From Pseudomonas sp. C1C7 (lineage in GTDB: Bacteria > Pseudomonadota > Gammaproteobacteria > Pseudomonadales > Pseudomonadaceae): a stretch of 64,000 bases of DNA. Below, piece by piece: positions 55,709 through 64,000 of the stretch (the stretch's first letter is position 1; every line of letters starts with the position of its first letter). The translations under genes and the position numbers were made by a program. The stretch spans positions 1 to 64,000 of the forward strand of contig NZ_JABFMP010000034.1 of assembly GCF_013359595.1 (NCBI RefSeq), in the 5' to 3' direction. The notes below the pieces were generated by a model, which saw only the letters and a list, made by a program, of their open reading frames with translations, was not told the DNA's origin and did not search any database.

Positions 55709-56812
55709 TCAGGAAGAAAAGATTTCCGTGTAACGACGAATCCATTGGTCATGCACGGTCGCCAGGAAGGCGTTGTCATGCATGATCGCCTTCTCGGAGA
55801 TCTGTTCAGGCGTGAGGATGTACGGGCTCTTGCGCGCTTCGGCGGAGATGATCGCCTTGGCGTTGACCGGGCCGTTGAAGATGTCTTCAGCCATCTTGCC
55901 CTGCACCAGCGGATCCAGGGAGTGGTTGATGAAGGCATAGGCCAGATCGGTGTCGCCCGGACGGTTCTTCGGCATCACCGAGAGCATCAGGTCGGTGTAG
56001 AAACCTTCCTTCATGCCGAAAGTGGCGCCCAGGCCGTAGTTCGGGTCGCGAATCTGTTTGGGGAAGAAGGCCGGTGCGTACAGGCCGCCCATGTCCAGCG
56101 AACCGGTGCGGAACAGCTCGGCGATCTGGTTCGGGTTTTCGCCCAGGGTGACCACGCGGTCCTTGAGCTCGGCGAGCTTCTTGAAGCCCGGCTCGATGTT
56201 GTGCTCGTCACCACCGGCCAGCTTGGCGGCGATGATGATCAGGTCCATGGCCTCGGTCCAGTTCGGCGGCGGCAGGAAGATGTTCGGCGAAAGCTCGGCG
56301 TCCCACAGGGCGGCGTAGCTGTCCGGCGCTTCCTTGATGGTGCGGGTGCTGTAGACCAGGCTGTTGCACCAGAGCAGGTAACCGATACCGTGGCCATTGG
56401 CGCCGGTGCGGTACTTCTCCGGAACGTCGACCAGGTTGGGAATGCGGTTGAGGTCAGGCTTTTCCAGCAGGTTGGCGGCGGCCAGACCTTCGGCGCCGAC
56501 ACCGGCCAGGGTGATGATGTCGTACTGCGGACGATCACCGCCGGCCTTGAGTTTGGCGACCATTTCCGAGGTACTGCCGGTGCGGTCGGCTACGACCTTG
56601 CAGCCATACTTGTCTTCGAAGGTCGCGGCGATGTTGCGCAGTGCGGCCAGGCCCGTGTCATCGGACCAGGTCAGCAAACGCAGGGTCTTGCCGGCAAAGC
56701 GGGTATCGCTGGCGCTGGCCTTGATGAACGGCATGCTCATGGCGGCCGCGGCAACCGAGGCGACGCCTACGGTTTTGATGAATTGACGTCTGTTCAGATC
56801 GTGCTCGCCCAT
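55709..56812 (-). CDS. ABC transporter substrate-binding protein, Tat-exported
   Basis: This 367-residue periplasmic protein carries a twin-arginine signal (NRRQFIKTVGVASVAAAAMSM, residues 7-27), unlike PotD/SpuD, which use Sec. The mature part has the type II periplasmic binding fold of polyamine/extracellular solute-binding family 1 or PotD-like: GKTLRLLTWSDD, ADRTGSTSEMVAKL, and LAYAFINHSLDPLVQ near the C-terminus. Tat export suggests folding or cofactor needs before translocation. First gene of the transporter operon; a motif shared with the LysR/decarboxylase region lies 145 bases upstream. Confidence 0.92.
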   Translation of the reverse strand: MGEHDLNRRQFIKTVGVASVAAAAMSMPFIKASASDTRFAGKTLRLLTWSDDTGLAALRNIAATFEDKYGCKVVADRTGSTSEMVAKLKAGGDRPQYDIITLAGVGAEGLAAANLLEKPDLNRIPNLVDVPEKYRTGANGHGIGYLLWCNSLVYSTRTIKEAPDSYAALWDAELSPNIFLPPPNWTEAMDLIIIAAKLAGGDEHNIEPGFKKLAELKDRVVTLGENPNQIAELFRTGSLDMGGLYAPAFFPKQIRDPNYGLGATFGMKEGFYTDLMLSVMPKNRPGDTDLAYAFINHSLDPLVQGKMAEDIFNGPVNAKAIISAEARKSPYILTPEQISEKAIMHDNAFLATVHDQWIRRYTEIFSS

Positions 56813-56956
56813 TACGGACTCCCATTATTTTTGTAAGTATGAGACTGGTAGCAACCGTGCATCTGTGCGTCGGGTCAGCCTTTTCGGCCCCTGTTCATGG
56901 GGGTTTTGGCTGAGCCGACGGGTTCATCCTGAGGTCGTGCAAAACACCTGACTATC

Positions 56957-56981
56957 GATAAAAACTCATTGGAGCCATGAC
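56957..56981. promoter_or_regulatory. Putative LysR operator, transporter copy
   Basis: The 25-base stretch from GATAAAAACTCAT to AGCCATGAC matches the copy at 60311 in 20 of 25 positions, and CATACCT lies at the same distance beyond both. It contains an inner dyad TCAT-N7-ATGA. Confidence 0.6.
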
Positions 56982-56992
56982 TACAGTGCATA

Positions 56993-57097
56993 CCTGTGGG
57001 AGCGAGCCTGCTCGCGATGAACCTGAGAACACCACGGGGTGTCAGGCACCCAGCGTCATCGTTGACGTCCGTCGCGAGCAGGCTCGCTCCCACAGGT
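56993..57097. repeat. REP pair, family A
   Basis: CCTGTGGGAGCGAGCCTGCT faces GCAGGCTCGCTCCCACAGG across about 60 bases. Confidence 0.87.
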
Positions 57098-57117
57098 TGA
57101 AGTAGTGAGAGGCGCCG

Positions 57118-58566
57118 TCAGACGGCGCGCACCACGTGCTTGATCTCCTGGAACGCCTGCAAGCCCCACGGCCCCAATTCGCGGCCGATGCTGCTTTGCT
57201 TGTAACCACCCCAGGCGGTCTGCGGGAAGATCACCTGCGGTGCGTTGATCCACACCAGGCCCGCCTGCAAGGCGTTGGCGACGCGATCGGCCGTCTCTGC
57301 ATTGCCGCTGACCACACTGGCGACCAGACCGAACTGGCTGTCGTTGGCCAGGGCAATCGCCTCGGCTTCGGAGCTGAAACGGCGCACGCAAATCACCGGG
57401 CCGAAGATCTCTTCACACCACAGCGCACTGTCCAGAGGCACGTCGGTGAAGACCGTCGGCTGCAGGAAATAGCCGCGCGGCAGATCCACGGGACGGTTGC
57501 CGCCGCACACCAGTTTCGCGCCGGCACTCAGGCCGCGATCGATGTGACCGAGCACGCGCTGGTACTGCGCCTGGTTCACCAGCGCGCCCATCTCCACGTT
57601 CGGATCGAACGGGTCGGCCACGCGAATGGCTTCGGCGCGGGCTTTCAGACGGGTCATGAATTCATCGGCCAGCTCATCGGCAACCAGCACACGGCTGGTG
57701 GCGGAACACATCTGCCCGGCGTTGAAGAAACCGCCACCGCAGGCCACTTCCACCGCCAGTTCGATGTCGGCATCGGCCAGCACCAGCAGCGAGGATTTGC
57801 CGCCCAGTTCCAGGCTCACGCCCTTGACCGATTCCGCTGCGCGCTGCATGACCTGCACGCCCACCGCATTGCTGCCGGTGAAGGAAATCTTGGCCAGGCG
57901 CGGGTCCGCCGACAGCGGCGCGCCCACGGCCAGACCAGTGCCGCAGACCAGGTTGAAGACACCGGCCGGCAAGCCGGCTTGCGCGATGATCGTTGCCAGT
58001 TCCAGTTCCGGCAGCGGCGTCACTTCCGACGGTTTGAGCACCACGCAGCAGCCGGCGGCGAGGGCCGGGGCGAGTTTCCAGGCGGTGGTGACCATCGGGA
58101 AATTCCACGGCACGATCAGGCCGACCACACCGCAGGGCTCGCGGCGCAGGCGGGCGCTGAAGTCATCGCTGGGCAGTTCGACGTTGCTGTCCTGTTTCGC
58201 ATCCAGCCCTTCGGCCAGACCTGCGTAGTACTCGAAGGTGGCGATCACGTCATCGACGTCGATGGCCGCTTCGAATTGCGGCTTGCCGTTGTTGCACGAC
58301 TGCAGGTGCATCAACTGTTCGCGATTGGCCGCAACGCCCGCGGCGATCTTGCGCAGGATCGCGCCGCGCTCGGCACCGCTGGTTTTCGACCAGCCGGCGA
58401 AAGCCCGGGTCGCCGCGCTGACGGCCTGCTCGACCGCGTGTTCATCACCGCCGACGACGGTGGTCAACAGCGCTTCGGTGGCCGGGTTGATCACCCGCAG
58501 GTGTTCGCTGCCAGCGGACCATTTGCCGTCGATGTACAGGCCATCCAGCGTGGTCGGAAAACTCAT
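57118..58566 (-). CDS. Aldehyde dehydrogenase
   Basis: This 482-residue NAD(P)-dependent enzyme has the ALDH motifs VPWNFPMVTTAWKLAPALAAG, the glutamate in SLELGGKSSLLVLADAD, and the catalytic cysteine in GQMCSATSR near residue 284. It resembles betaine/aminobutyraldehyde dehydrogenases. The start overlaps the decarboxylase stop (ATGA), so it should oxidise the aldehyde made by that enzyme, for instance 4-guanidinobutanal to 4-guanidinobutyrate. The exact substrate is inferred. Confidence 0.95.
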   Translation of the reverse strand: MSFPTTLDGLYIDGKWSAGSEHLRVINPATEALLTTVVGGDEHAVEQAVSAATRAFAGWSKTSGAERGAILRKIAAGVAANREQLMHLQSCNNGKPQFEAAIDVDDVIATFEYYAGLAEGLDAKQDSNVELPSDDFSARLRREPCGVVGLIVPWNFPMVTTAWKLAPALAAGCCVVLKPSEVTPLPELELATIIAQAGLPAGVFNLVCGTGLAVGAPLSADPRLAKISFTGSNAVGVQVMQRAAESVKGVSLELGGKSSLLVLADADIELAVEVACGGGFFNAGQMCSATSRVLVADELADEFMTRLKARAEAIRVADPFDPNVEMGALVNQAQYQRVLGHIDRGLSAGAKLVCGGNRPVDLPRGYFLQPTVFTDVPLDSALWCEEIFGPVICVRRFSSEAEAIALANDSQFGLVASVVSGNAETADRVANALQAGLVWINAPQVIFPQTAWGGYKQSSIGRELGPWGLQAFQEIKHVVRAV

Positions 58567-60200
58567 TTCGACACCGCCTGGGTCCAGGTCGCCTGGTCGA
58601 TTTCGATCAGGGTCGGGCCCTGGCGATCGGTGGCGGCACGCAGGGCGCCGCGCAACGTGTCGACGTTGCCGACGGCTTCGGCCGCACAGCCCAGGGCCTT
58701 GGCCACACCGATGAAGTCCGGGGTGTAGATGTCGACGCCCACCGGCTCGATGGCGCGGTTGACCATGTATTTCTTGATCTCTTCGTAGCCCTGGTTATTC
58801 CACAGCAGGACGATCACCGGGGTGCGCGCTTCGACGGCGCTGGCCAGTTCCGGCAGGGTGAATTGCAGGCCGCCGTCACCGATCAGGCAGACCACCGGTG
58901 GACGCGCGCCGTTTTCAACGCTGCCACCGAGCCAGGCGCCGATCGCCGCCGGCAAGGCGTAACCCAGGGTGCCGTAGCCGGTGGACGAGTTGAACCAGCG
59001 ACGCGGACGCTCCGGGTTGAAGGTCAGGTTGCCGGTGTACACCGGTTGAGTCGAATCGCCGACAAAGACTGCGTCCGGCAATTCGTGCAGGACGGTTTCC
59101 AGGAAACGGGTCTGGGCCAGGGTCGGCGCATCCCAGTTGGCGGCCAGCTCTTCACGCAGACGGGCGGCGCGTACCTGGCCCCAATCGTTGCGGCGCTCGG
59201 CCAGGGATTTGTGCGACAAGGCGCTGAGCAAGGCCTGGGCGGCGTTGCGCGAATCGGCGACCAGGGCCACGTGCGGCGGGTAGTTGCGCACGGTCTGGTC
59301 CGGGTCGATGTCGATGCGCAGCAGCTTGCCGGGAATCTCGAAACCACCGGCGAAGGTCACGTCGTAATCGGTCTCGGCCAGCTCGGTGCCGATGGCCAGG
59401 ACCACGTCGGCTTCGGCCACCAGCGCACGGGTCGCCACCAGGCTCTGGGTGGAGCCGATCAGCAGCGGGTGAGCGGATTCGAGCATGCCCTTGGCATTGA
59501 TGGTCAGGGCCACCGGGGCGTCCAGCAGTTCGGCCAGTTCGGTCAGCTCGGCGGCGGCATCGATGGCACCGCCACCAGCCAGAATCAGCGGACGCTGGGC
59601 GCCGGCCAGCAGCTCGGTCATGCGGCTCACGGCGGATGGCGCGGCACCGGCGCGGTCGATGTTGACCGGCAGGCTGGCCAGCAGGTCGTCGGCTTCTTCC
59701 ACCAGCACGTCCAGTGGAATCTCGATGTGCACCGGGCGCGGACGACCGGCCTGGAACAGGGCGAAGGCGCGGGCCAGAACGCCTGGCAGTTCCGAGGCTG
59801 ACATCAGGGTGTGAGAGAAGGCTGCGACACCGGCACACAGTGCGCTCTGGTTCGGCAGTTCATGCAACTTGCCGCGACCGCCGCCCAGCTGATTGCGCGT
59901 CTGCACGCTGGAGATCACCAGCATCGGAATCGAGTCAGCGTAGGCCTGGCCCATCGCCGTGGTGATGTTGGTCATGCCGGGACCGGTGATGATGAAGCAC
60001 ACACCTGGCTTGCCGCTGGTACGGGCGTAGCCGTCGGCCATGAAGCCGGCGCCCTGCTCGTGACGCGGGGTGACGTGGTTGATGCTCGAACGGGCCAGCC
60101 CGCGGTACAGCTCGACGGTATGCACACCCGGAATGCCGAACACCTGCTCGACTCCGTAACCTTCGAGTAACTTGACCAATACTTCGCCGCACGTCGCCAT
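58563..60200 (-). CDS. Thiamine-diphosphate decarboxylase, AruI-like
   Basis: This 545-residue enzyme has the three domains of the acetolactate-synthase superfamily. The N-terminal domain holds the catalytic glutamate (RHEQGAGFMADGYARTSGKP, near residue 48), and the C-terminal domain the diphosphate motif GDGGLQFTLPELASAVEARTPVIVLLWNNQGYEEI. It matches proteins named 5-guanidino-2-oxopentanoate decarboxylase (AruI) of the arginine-transaminase pathway, as I recall. The start at 60200 follows AAGGG. No aruH-like aminotransferase adjoins it, so the keto acid must come from elsewhere or from uptake. A divergent LysR gene lies 158 bases away. Confidence 0.88.
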   Translation of the reverse strand: MATCGEVLVKLLEGYGVEQVFGIPGVHTVELYRGLARSSINHVTPRHEQGAGFMADGYARTSGKPGVCFIITGPGMTNITTAMGQAYADSIPMLVISSVQTRNQLGGGRGKLHELPNQSALCAGVAAFSHTLMSASELPGVLARAFALFQAGRPRPVHIEIPLDVLVEEADDLLASLPVNIDRAGAAPSAVSRMTELLAGAQRPLILAGGGAIDAAAELTELAELLDAPVALTINAKGMLESAHPLLIGSTQSLVATRALVAEADVVLAIGTELAETDYDVTFAGGFEIPGKLLRIDIDPDQTVRNYPPHVALVADSRNAAQALLSALSHKSLAERRNDWGQVRAARLREELAANWDAPTLAQTRFLETVLHELPDAVFVGDSTQPVYTGNLTFNPERPRRWFNSSTGYGTLGYALPAAIGAWLGGSVENGARPPVVCLIGDGGLQFTLPELASAVEARTPVIVLLWNNQGYEEIKKYMVNRAIEPVGVDIYTPDFIGVAKALGCAAEAVGNVDTLRGALRAATDRQGPTLIEIDQATWTQAVSK

Positions 60201-60310
60201 CTGTATGCCCTTCTTGTTCGTTTGAGACGCCGGGCCTGCGCTGTGTTTATGATGAATTCGCAGGTCCAGGGATGGCCTCATTGAACGGGCGACACGTAGC
60301 CCTAACAATG

Positions 60311-60335
60311 GATAAAAAGTCATACTAGCCATGTC
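60311..60335. promoter_or_regulatory. Putative LysR operator, decarboxylase/regulator copy
   Basis: GATAAAAAGTCAT through AGCCATGTC lies between the divergent decarboxylase and LysR starts. GTCATAC occurs at 60319 and again at 60341, 22 bases apart, suggesting two regulator half-sites on one helix face. Confidence 0.6.
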
Positions 60336-60358
60336 CTCACGTCATACCTTGGATCCCA

Positions 60359-61240
60359 ATGAAACGACTGCCTCCCCTGCCGGCGCTGCACACCTTCCTG
60401 ATTACCGCGCAGTGCTGCAATTTCACCCGGGCCGCCGAACAGCTGCATATCACCCAGGGCGCAGTGAGCCGACAGATCGCCGGGCTGGAAGACTTTCTCG
60501 GTTATGAATTGTTCGTTCGTCAGGCCCGTGGACTGGACCTGACCGCCGAAGGCAAGGATTGGCTGCCGCGGGTGCAGCAGATTTTCGGCCTGATCGACGA
60601 GGCCGTGGAACAGGTCGGCGAGAAGCGCGAAACCCTGCAACTCAAGGCCCCGACCTGCGTCATGCGTTGGCTGCTGCCGCGCTTGCTGCAATGGCAAAAG
60701 GAGAGGCCGGACGTGCCGGTGGAATTGACCACCACGGTCAAGCACGGTGTCGATTTTCATCGCGAGCAATTCGATGCGGCGGTGATGTATGGCGCCCCGC
60801 CCGACAGCGCACTGGAGTCGCAACTGCTGTTCGATGAGCAACTGACACCGGTGTGCTCGCGGCCGATGCTCGAAGGATCGATCGCGTTACAGACACCGAC
60901 GGACCTGCAACAACACCTGCTGCTGCACCCCACCCGCGATGAACGGGACTGGAAGGCCTGGCTCAAGGCGGCGGATGTGCACCTGACCAACGTCAGCAAG
61001 GGCCAGCATTTCGAAACCCTGGACCTGGCCATGTCGATGGCGTCCCAGGGCACCGGCGTGGCGATTGGCGACTGGTCGCTGATCGGCGATGACCTGAGTG
61101 CCGGACGGCTGGTCATGCCCTTCGAGTTGAAGGTGAAGACCGGGTTGGCGTACTACCTGGTCTTCCCGGAAAAACCCGCGCCTTCGCCGAAGTTGCGGGA
61201 ATTGATGGGGTGGTTGGTGGAGCAGGCGCAGAGCCGGTGA
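60359..61240 (+). CDS. LysR-family regulator (GcvA-like)
   Basis: This 293-residue regulator has an N-terminal winged helix-turn-helix (LHTFLITAQCCNFTRAAEQLHITQGAVSRQIAGLEDFLG) and an inducer-binding domain typical of GcvA-type members. It is divergent from the decarboxylase operon and is the obvious regulator of that operon and of the transporter. GGATCCCAATG gives only a weak ribosome binding site. Confidence 0.93.
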   Translation: MKRLPPLPALHTFLITAQCCNFTRAAEQLHITQGAVSRQIAGLEDFLGYELFVRQARGLDLTAEGKDWLPRVQQIFGLIDEAVEQVGEKRETLQLKAPTCVMRWLLPRLLQWQKERPDVPVELTTTVKHGVDFHREQFDAAVMYGAPPDSALESQLLFDEQLTPVCSRPMLEGSIALQTPTDLQQHLLLHPTRDERDWKAWLKAADVHLTNVSKGQHFETLDLAMSMASQGTGVAIGDWSLIGDDLSAGRLVMPFELKVKTGLAYYLVFPEKPAPSPKLRELMGWLVEQAQSR

Positions 61241-61267
61241 ACCGCAAAAATCCGGGTGTTAATACCC

Positions 61268-61361
61268 CCTGTGGGAGCGAGCTTGCTCGCGATGGCGATG
61301 TGTCAGTCGACTTCAATGTTCAATGAAGGACCGCTATCGCGAGCAAGCTCGCTCCCACAGG
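61268..61361. repeat. REP pair, family A
   Basis: CCTGTGGGAGCGAGCTTGCT faces AGCAAGCTCGCTCCCACAGG; the middle (GATGGCGATGTGTCAGTC) resembles the inner part of the first repeat of the window. Confidence 0.88.
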
Positions 61362-61373
61362 TGATCCGGGTAC

Positions 61374-61988
61374 TCAGTAACCGACTGTGAACCGTAGTTT
61401 TGAATGCTTCGGCGCTTCGATTTCATCCAGTATCGCAATCGCATAATCGGCAAACGTGATCCAGCTGCGCCCTTCCCCGCTCACCAGCAAATCATCCTTG
61501 CCGATGCGGAACGAACCGGTGCGCTCGCCTTCGACAAACTCCACCGACGGCGACAGGAAGGTCCAGTCCAGATCCTGTTCCTGACGCAGTTGTGCAAGGA
61601 ACTCGGCACCCGCGCCAGCCTCTGCCTTGTACTCCGCGGGGAAGCCTGCGCTGTCGATCACCCGGGTGCCGTCGGGCAGCAACAGCGAACCGGCACCACC
61701 CACCACCAGCAGGCGCTTGACCCCGGCCGCCTTCACCGGCCCGATGACGGCGCTGGCCGGCAATGTCGCGAAATGCGCCGCACTGATGACCACGTCATGC
61801 CCGGCGATTGCCGCCTGCAACGCCGCGCCATCCAAAGCATCGACCGCCTTGCTGACCACGCCTACACGCTGGCCGATTTTCGAAGGATCGCGGGCGATGG
61901 CGGTGACGCTATGACCGCGACGCAGGGCCTCTTCCAACAGTTGGCTGCCGGCACGACCGGTGGCACCGATGATTGCGATTTTGCTCAT
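61374..61988 (-). CDS. NAD(P)-binding epimerase-like protein
   Basis: This 204-residue protein begins with the Rossmann motif KIAIIGATGRAGSQLLEEAL and contains VISAAHF and LLVVGGAGSLLLPDGT, typical of the NmrA/SDR-like NAD(P)-binding group related to YtfG and anthocyanidin-reductase-like proteins. It is likely a redox sensor or quinone/aldehyde reductase. The start at 61988 matches the conserved N-terminus; twelve more residues upstream are not conserved. Confidence 0.9.
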   Translation of the reverse strand: MSKIAIIGATGRAGSQLLEEALRRGHSVTAIARDPSKIGQRVGVVSKAVDALDGAALQAAIAGHDVVISAAHFATLPASAVIGPVKAAGVKRLLVVGGAGSLLLPDGTRVIDSAGFPAEYKAEAGAGAEFLAQLRQEQDLDWTFLSPSVEFVEGERTGSFRIGKDDLLVSGEGRSWITFADYAIAILDEIEAPKHSKLRFTVGY

Positions 61989-62034
61989 GACGTTCTCCAG
62001 TTGGCTTGATAGGTCTTGCTGCAAGACTGCTTTT

Positions 62035-62124
62035 TGTAGGAGCTGCCGAAGGCTGCGATCTTTTGACGTTGGTTGTTCAAAGGAAGATCAAAAGATCGCA
62101 GCCTTCGGCAGCTCCTACAGGGGT
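62035..62124. repeat. REP pair, family B
   Basis: TGTAGGAGCTGCCGAAGGCT...GATC and the exact inverse are separated by about 28 bases, with mirrored TTTTGA/AAAAGATC shoulders. Confidence 0.9.
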
Positions 62125-62140
62125 ACGAGTTTTTAGTGGG

Positions 62141-63016
62141 TCACCACTTCATCTCGCCCTTGGCGACTTTGGCGCTCAGCTCCAGGGAGCTTTCTTCGCC
62201 TAGGGTCGGGAAGCGTTTTTTCATCGCGGCGATCATCGCAGTGGAGTCCTTGGCCTTGGCGGTTTCTTCGTCGAAGGCCTTGATGTAGTCGGCAGTGAAC
62301 TGCACGGCAGCCAGGGATCGCTCACTCTCGCCAAGGTAATGGCCGGGCACGATGGTTTTCGGTTTCAGGGTTTCGATAGCGTGCAGCGTAGCCAACCAAT
62401 CGGCATGGGACTGGGGCGTCTGGGTGTCGGCCATCCATACGTGAATGTTTTCGGCCACGACCACGCCACCGACCACGGCCTTGATCGACGGAATCCATAC
62501 AAAACTGCGATCAGGTTGTTTGCCGTCCAAGCCGACGACCTGCAGTTTCTGCCCTTCAAGCATCAGGCTGTCGCCCTTGAGCACCTCAGGCACGATGGTT
62601 TTGGCCGGCGCATCGGCACCCAGCTTCGGCCCCCAGAACGCGAGTTTGCCGGCCACGGTCTGCTTGATGTGATCGACTGTCGGCTGCGAAGCGAGCACCT
62701 TGGCCTTGGGAAATGCAGCGGTCAGCGTGTCGAGCCCGAAGTAGTAATCCGGGTCACCGTGGCTGATGTAGATGGTGGTCAGTTGCTTGCCGCTGGCGCG
62801 GATTTTCTCCACCACTTGCTCGGCTTGGGATTTGCCGAATTGCGCGTCCACCAGGATCGCGTCTTTTTCACCGCTGACCAGCACCGAGGTCACCGGGAAG
62901 ATCGCCTTTTCGCCGGGGTTGTAGACATCCAGCGTCAGTGTCGATGCGCTGGCGTGGGTGGCGAAGCCGAGGGCGGTGGTCAGCAGAATGCGTTTGAGAG
63001 AGGTGAAGCCGATCAT
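62141..63016 (-). CDS. Periplasmic metallo-beta-lactamase-fold hydrolase with atypical metal site
   Basis: This 291-residue protein has a signal peptide (about 25 residues, THASAS/TLT) and the MBL fold. The usual HxHxDH metal motif reads H86-G-D88-P-D90-Y91, so the second histidine is aspartate and the final histidine is tyrosine; a later GHYLGE supplies another histidine. This departs from the common two-zinc site. It could use one metal or have changed function. A LysR gene lies divergently 113 bases away. Confidence 0.88.
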   Translation of the reverse strand: MIGFTSLKRILLTTALGFATHASASTLTLDVYNPGEKAIFPVTSVLVSGEKDAILVDAQFGKSQAEQVVEKIRASGKQLTTIYISHGDPDYYFGLDTLTAAFPKAKVLASQPTVDHIKQTVAGKLAFWGPKLGADAPAKTIVPEVLKGDSLMLEGQKLQVVGLDGKQPDRSFVWIPSIKAVVGGVVVAENIHVWMADTQTPQSHADWLATLHAIETLKPKTIVPGHYLGESERSLAAVQFTADYIKAFDEETAKAKDSTAMIAAMKKRFPTLGEESSLELSAKVAKGEMKW

Positions 63017-63129
63017 TAGTTGTACCGTTTCCGAATGCCGTGTTTGGCGATGTGACAGAGCTTAGTTGCCTGACTCAGTACAAAAAATGCGATGCTGGGA
63101 CACAGTTTGTTTCTGAAATCGGGCAAATC

Positions 63130-64000
63130 ATGGATCGTCTACAAGCAATGCGGGTGTTCGTCACGGTGATGGATCTGGGTAGCCAGTCGGCTGCTGCTGA
63201 TCACCTGGAACTGTCTCGGCCGGTGGTTTCACGCTATCTGGCGGAACTGGAGGATTGGGTCGGCGCGCGGCTGATGCACCGCACCACTCGCAAGCTGAGC
63301 CTGACCGCCGCGGGCAGTGAAACCCTGCCCCGGTGCCGGCAAATGCTCGAGCTGTGCAACGACTTGCAGGCTGCCGTCAGCGAGCCCGACGACGCACCGC
63401 GCGGCCTGCTGCGCATCAGCGTCAGCACCTCGTTCGGCCAGGCGCAACTGGCCGACGCCGTGGCGGCCTACGTCAAGCGCTACCCCGGCGTCAGCATTGA
63501 TTTGCAGATGCTCGATCGCACGGTGAACCTGGTGGACGAGCGCATCGACCTGGCGATTCGCACCAGCAGCGATCTGGACCCCAACCTGATCGCTAGGCGC
63601 CTGACCGTCTGTCGTTCGGTGATCTGCGCCTCCCCCGCCTACCTGCGCGAACACCCGGCGCCGCAGAGGGTCGAGGACCTGAGCCGGCACAACTGCCTGA
63701 CGCACTCCTATTTCGGCAAGAGCCTGTGGCATTTCGAACAGGAGGGCGAACCGGTCTCGGTACCGGTGCAAGGGAACATCAGCGCCAATGAAGCCAGCAC
63801 CCTGCTGCGCGCGGCGATCGCCGGGGCCGGCGTGGCGATGCTGCCCACTTATCAGGCCGGGTTGCATATCCACAGCGGTGAGCTGGTGCGCCTGCTGCCT
63901 GGGGCCGAGCCGCGACAGATGCAAGTGTACGCGGTGTATGCCTCACGCAAGCACATGCCGGCGGCGTTGCGCAGCCTGGTGGATTTTCTGGTGCAGCGGT
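63130..64000 (+). CDS. LysR-family regulator, cut by the window edge
   Basis: The 290 visible residues (MDRLQAMRVFVTVMDLGS, then RPVVSRYLAELEDWVG in the winged helix-turn-helix, and an inducer domain with IDLAIRTSS and SANEASTLLRAAIAGAGVAMLP) match the AaeR/DhcR-like LysR subgroup. The stop lies beyond the window, probably within about ten residues. It is divergent from the MBL-fold gene and is its likely regulator. Confidence 0.92.
   Translation, partial: MDRLQAMRVFVTVMDLGSQSAAADHLELSRPVVSRYLAELEDWVGARLMHRTTRKLSLTAAGSETLPRCRQMLELCNDLQAAVSEPDDAPRGLLRISVSTSFGQAQLADAVAAYVKRYPGVSIDLQMLDRTVNLVDERIDLAIRTSSDLDPNLIARRLTVCRSVICASPAYLREHPAPQRVEDLSRHNCLTHSYFGKSLWHFEQEGEPVSVPVQGNISANEASTLLRAAIAGAGVAMLPTYQAGLHIHSGELVRLLPGAEPRQMQVYAVYASRKHMPAALRSLVDFLVQR

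Larger units (their letters stand above)
56813..57117. promoter_or_regulatory. Transporter promoter region
   Basis: The 305 bases between the aldehyde dehydrogenase stop and the binding-protein start hold the shared LysR-type motif (56957-56981) and a family-A repeat pair (56993-57097). No gene is visible. Confidence 0.55.

Overview
This window is a GC-rich (about 60 %) chromosomal segment of a Pseudomonas, most likely of the P. fluorescens group. The evidence is the gene content (pmpR, mvaT, OprD-type porin, class I fumarase, a dctBD/mifSR-type system), the codon use, and at least 16 copies of the paired intergenic repeats typical of that group. Gene order follows several P. aeruginosa PAO1 blocks as I recall them: pmpR-aspS-dps-cold shock-slyX-HIT-porin; mscS-yajQ-panE-kinase-adenosyltransferase-nudix-GST-argJ-secA-dciA; purU-mvaT-sbcB; and pyk...ferredoxin reductase-sadC-fumarase. 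I see no insertion sequence, prophage, CRISPR array, rRNA or tRNA.

Layout. 0-9.8 kb: translation and stress genes (pmpR, aspS, dps), a membrane-tethered cold-shock protein, slyX, a HIT protein, an OprD-family porin, an MscS channel and yajQ. 9.9-21.7 kb: panE, a PAS histidine kinase with a cobalamin adenosyltransferase, a nudix-ThiE fusion coupled to a glutathione transferase, argJ, secA, dciA and a HerA-like ATPase. 21.9-30.3 kb: an amino-acid-type chemoreceptor, a three-gene envelope operon (glycosyltransferase, deacetylase-like protein, UPF0104 membrane protein), purU, mvaT and sbcB.

30.5-37.3 kb: a tightly overlapped six-gene cluster, RDD - SpoIIM-like - DUF4129 - DUF4350 - MoxR ATPase - DUF58. 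This is a membrane/AAA+/vWA module of unknown function, with a repeat pair inserted before the last gene. 37.5-44.3 kb: a PilZ protein, a TPR-like lipoprotein, pyk, a ferredoxin reductase coupled to a GGEEF diguanylate cyclase, and fumarase. 44.5-49.2 kb: a dicarboxylate sensor kinase, its sigma-54 activator and an alpha-ketoglutarate-type permease, whose promoter carries a sigma-54 site and two dyad upstream sites. This is a complete sense-and-import circuit.

49.3-52.7 kb: a secreted protein made almost entirely of seven 12-13-residue repeats, a flavin reductase, a small unknown protein, a monooxygenase-like protein and an AraC regulator. 52.7-61.3 kb: a polyamine-type ABC transporter, an aldehyde dehydrogenase and a thiamine-diphosphate decarboxylase resembling 2-ketoarginine decarboxylase, with a divergent LysR regulator. 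The two promoter regions of this locus share a long sequence motif, which suggests one regulon for uptake and catabolism of a guanidino or amino compound. The window ends with an NAD(P)-binding protein, an atypical metallo-beta-lactamase-fold protein, and a LysR gene cut by the window edge.

The best candidates for undescribed biology are the repeat-built exported protein and its AT-rich control region, the shared operator of the guanidino locus, the RDD/SpoIIM/MoxR module, and the glycosyltransferase operon.
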